From the NCBI GenBank assembly GCA_030550515.1, contig JAUQPE010000011.1, positions 194,915 to 258,914 on the forward strand: DNA of 64,000 bases, written 5' to 3'. Source of the stretch: Thermotogota bacterium (GTDB taxonomy: Bacteria; Thermotogota; Thermotogae; Thermotogales; Thermotogaceae). Positions 62,929 to 64,000 of the stretch are shown here, piece after piece. Below the pieces are notes generated by a model, which had not been told where the DNA came from, did not search any database, and saw only the letters and a list, made by a program, of their open reading frames with translations. Numbering within the stretch: position 1 is the stretch's first letter; every line of letters starts with the position of its first letter. The translations under genes and the position numbers were made by a program.

Positions 62929-64000
62929 ACCTGAGCACCTCACTGGCCACCACGCGCCCCAACTCGATAGGGTTGGCCTCGAAGATATCGTCTGGAACCC
63001 TCTGACCGTTCGTCACGAAAGCTATGGGGAGCTTCGAGATTTCCGTGATGTTCAAAAACATCCCAAAACAGTTCGTTTCATCCATCTTTGTCAGGATCAG
63101 GTGCGTTGGCTTGGCCACGGAAAACTTTTCCACAATTTTTTCCACATCTTCTGTTCTGTAGTTCATCGGGATCACGAGGAAAGAAACATTCGGCTTTACG
63201 GCTTCAACCAGCGCTCTCACCTCGTTCATCTGGATCTCGTTTTGGTGGCTCCGCCCCGCCGTATCCATGAGAATCACATCGTAACCTTCAAGCGCTATCA
63301 CCTCGTACTCTGCTTCTCTGGGAGTGTAAGCGATCTTCATGGGGATGTCCATGATTTCCGCGTACGTTTTCAGTTGCTCGGTGGCAGCCACTCTGTAGGT
63401 GTCGAGCGTCAAGATCGCCACCTTTTTCCTTTTCTCTATCTTGAGCTTGGCCGCAATCTTGGCCAAGGTAGTTGTCTTACCGACGCCCGTTGTCCCGAGA
63501 AACAGAACCTTCCCCTGTATCTCCGGCACGTTCGTTTTGATGAAACTTGCCAGGTATTCGGAAAGAACCTGGAACGAATTTTGTGAGGAGGAATCGAAAT
63601 CTCCGTACTTCAACCTCAAGAAGTCCAAAATCTTCACTTTTATCCCTTCCATGACACCTTGCCTTTCCAACCCGTAAGAGATCCTTGAAAGCCCTTCTGG
63701 GAGTGTCTTCACCTTCTCCACGACGAGCAACTGCTTTATCTCGTTCACCGTTCTCTTTATCTCTTCGAGCTCACTGTTTTTATCGTCACCTAACAACCTG
63801 TTCTTTACGAGCACCTCCTGTAACTTGTAAGTCTCCACGTTTTCCCTCTTCTCCTCACGCACGTCTTCCGCGGCGGCGGTGATCTCGAAATAAACCTTTC
63901 CTCCTATCCCAAACAATCCTCCCTTTCTGATCTTTCTGGTGCTTAGTATTACCGCGTTTTCGCCAAGATCTCTCTTTATCATAGACATGGCTTCCCTTAT
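62912..64000 (-). CDS. flhF: Flagellar SRP-type GTPase FlhF (5' end outside the window)
   Basis: FlhF places flagella at the right site and is a signal-recognition-type GTPase. The visible 362 codons start inside the N-terminal region (IREAMSMIKRDLGENAVILSTRKIRKGG), then a basic linker, then the NG domain with GTTGVGKTTTLAKIAAKL, DTYRVAATEQLKTYAEIM, MDTAGRSHQN and TKMDETN. The gene begins beyond position 64000. It heads the visible operon flhF-flhG-PilZ-cheC-cheD-fliA. Confidence 0.95.
   Translation of the reverse strand: MREAMSMIKRDLGENAVILSTRKIRKGGLFGIGGKVYFEITAAAEDVREEKRENVETYKLQEVLVKNRLLGDDKNSELEEIKRTVNEIKQLLVVEKVKTLPEGLSRISYGLERQGVMEGIKVKILDFLRLKYGDFDSSSQNSFQVLSEYLASFIKTNVPEIQGKVLFLGTTGVGKTTTLAKIAAKLKIEKRKKVAILTLDTYRVAATEQLKTYAEIMDIPMKIAYTPREAEYEVIALEGYDVILMDTAGRSHQNEIQMNEVRALVEAVKPNVSFLVIPMNYRTEDVEKIVEKFSVAKPTHLILTKMDETNCFGMFLNITEISKLPIAFVTNGQRVPDDIFEANPIELGRVVASEVLRYARSG

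Overview
The window is a contiguous chromosomal stretch of a member of the Thermotogota, most likely a Thermotoga/Pseudothermotoga-type organism with a fairly high G+C content. The evidence is the protein set (MetA, Dxr, IspG, Frr, CoaX, CheD, CheC and FlhF all read like the Thermotoga versions), the dominance of AGG/AGA for arginine, frequent GTG and TTG starts behind strong GGAGGTG ribosome-binding sites, very tight gene packing, and extended -10 (TGnTATAAT) promoters. I see no insertion sequence, prophage, CRISPR array or rRNA. No stretch over 300 bases lacks a gene.

Layout. 1-4920: the 5' part of a flagellin gene with a sigma-28 promoter, an MFS transporter, rpsB with its own promoter and a structured leader, a YbjQ-like protein, and an ABC exporter with a YtrA-type GntR repressor. 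4945-9000: RbgA GTPase, phosphohexomutase and a radical SAM protein. 9011-13433: clamp-loader delta'-like protein, RicT/PSP1, DUF2905, an L7Ae-like protein and IF-2. 13419-14790: thioredoxin-like protein and CcdA. 14833-22463: a complete branched-chain amino acid ABC transporter with a CBS-ACT protein, divergent from an aminotransferase and a phosphate butyryltransferase. 22460-28215: a divergent MTA/SAH-nucleosidase-like gene, a three-gene pseudopilin cluster and sigma-28-driven flaG-fliD. 28241-30373: serine biosynthesis pair. 30456-36244: frr-uppS-cdsA-alaS and a protein that I read as a divergent sliding clamp. 36209-40421: clpC, DUF1844, ispD, hslO. 40464-41648: YbhN-like membrane protein and tRNA-Leu(GAG). 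41653-43944: metY-metA. 44009-46128: coaX and a radical SAM protein. 46073-48992: pyruvate-kinase-C-like protein, PBP1A and ogt. 49005-57693: a long run thiN-dxr-rseP-ispG-CBS/ACT-uppP-MBL-glgA-galT. 57694-58273: spoVS and a small partner. 58257-64000: a flagellar/chemotaxis operon (flhF, flhG, PilZ, cheC, cheD, fliA and three unknown genes).

How the genes fit together. FliA is encoded here, and two sites that match its consensus lie in front of flagellin and flaG-fliD, so a late flagellar regulon is visible within one window. Three MEP-pathway genes (ispD, dxr, ispG), uppS, uppP and a PBP1A cover the isoprenoid lipid carrier and its use in wall synthesis. The liv transporter next to an aminotransferase and a phosphate butyryltransferase suggests branched-chain amino acid catabolism. 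MetA carries the Glu111 associated with acetyl-CoA use, which matches the adjacent O-acetylhomoserine sulfhydrylase. Convergent genes repeatedly overlap at their 3' ends, in places with both stop codons inside a hairpin. Starts were chosen from ribosome-binding-site spacing and family length. All functions are inferred from reading the sequence; no search was run.
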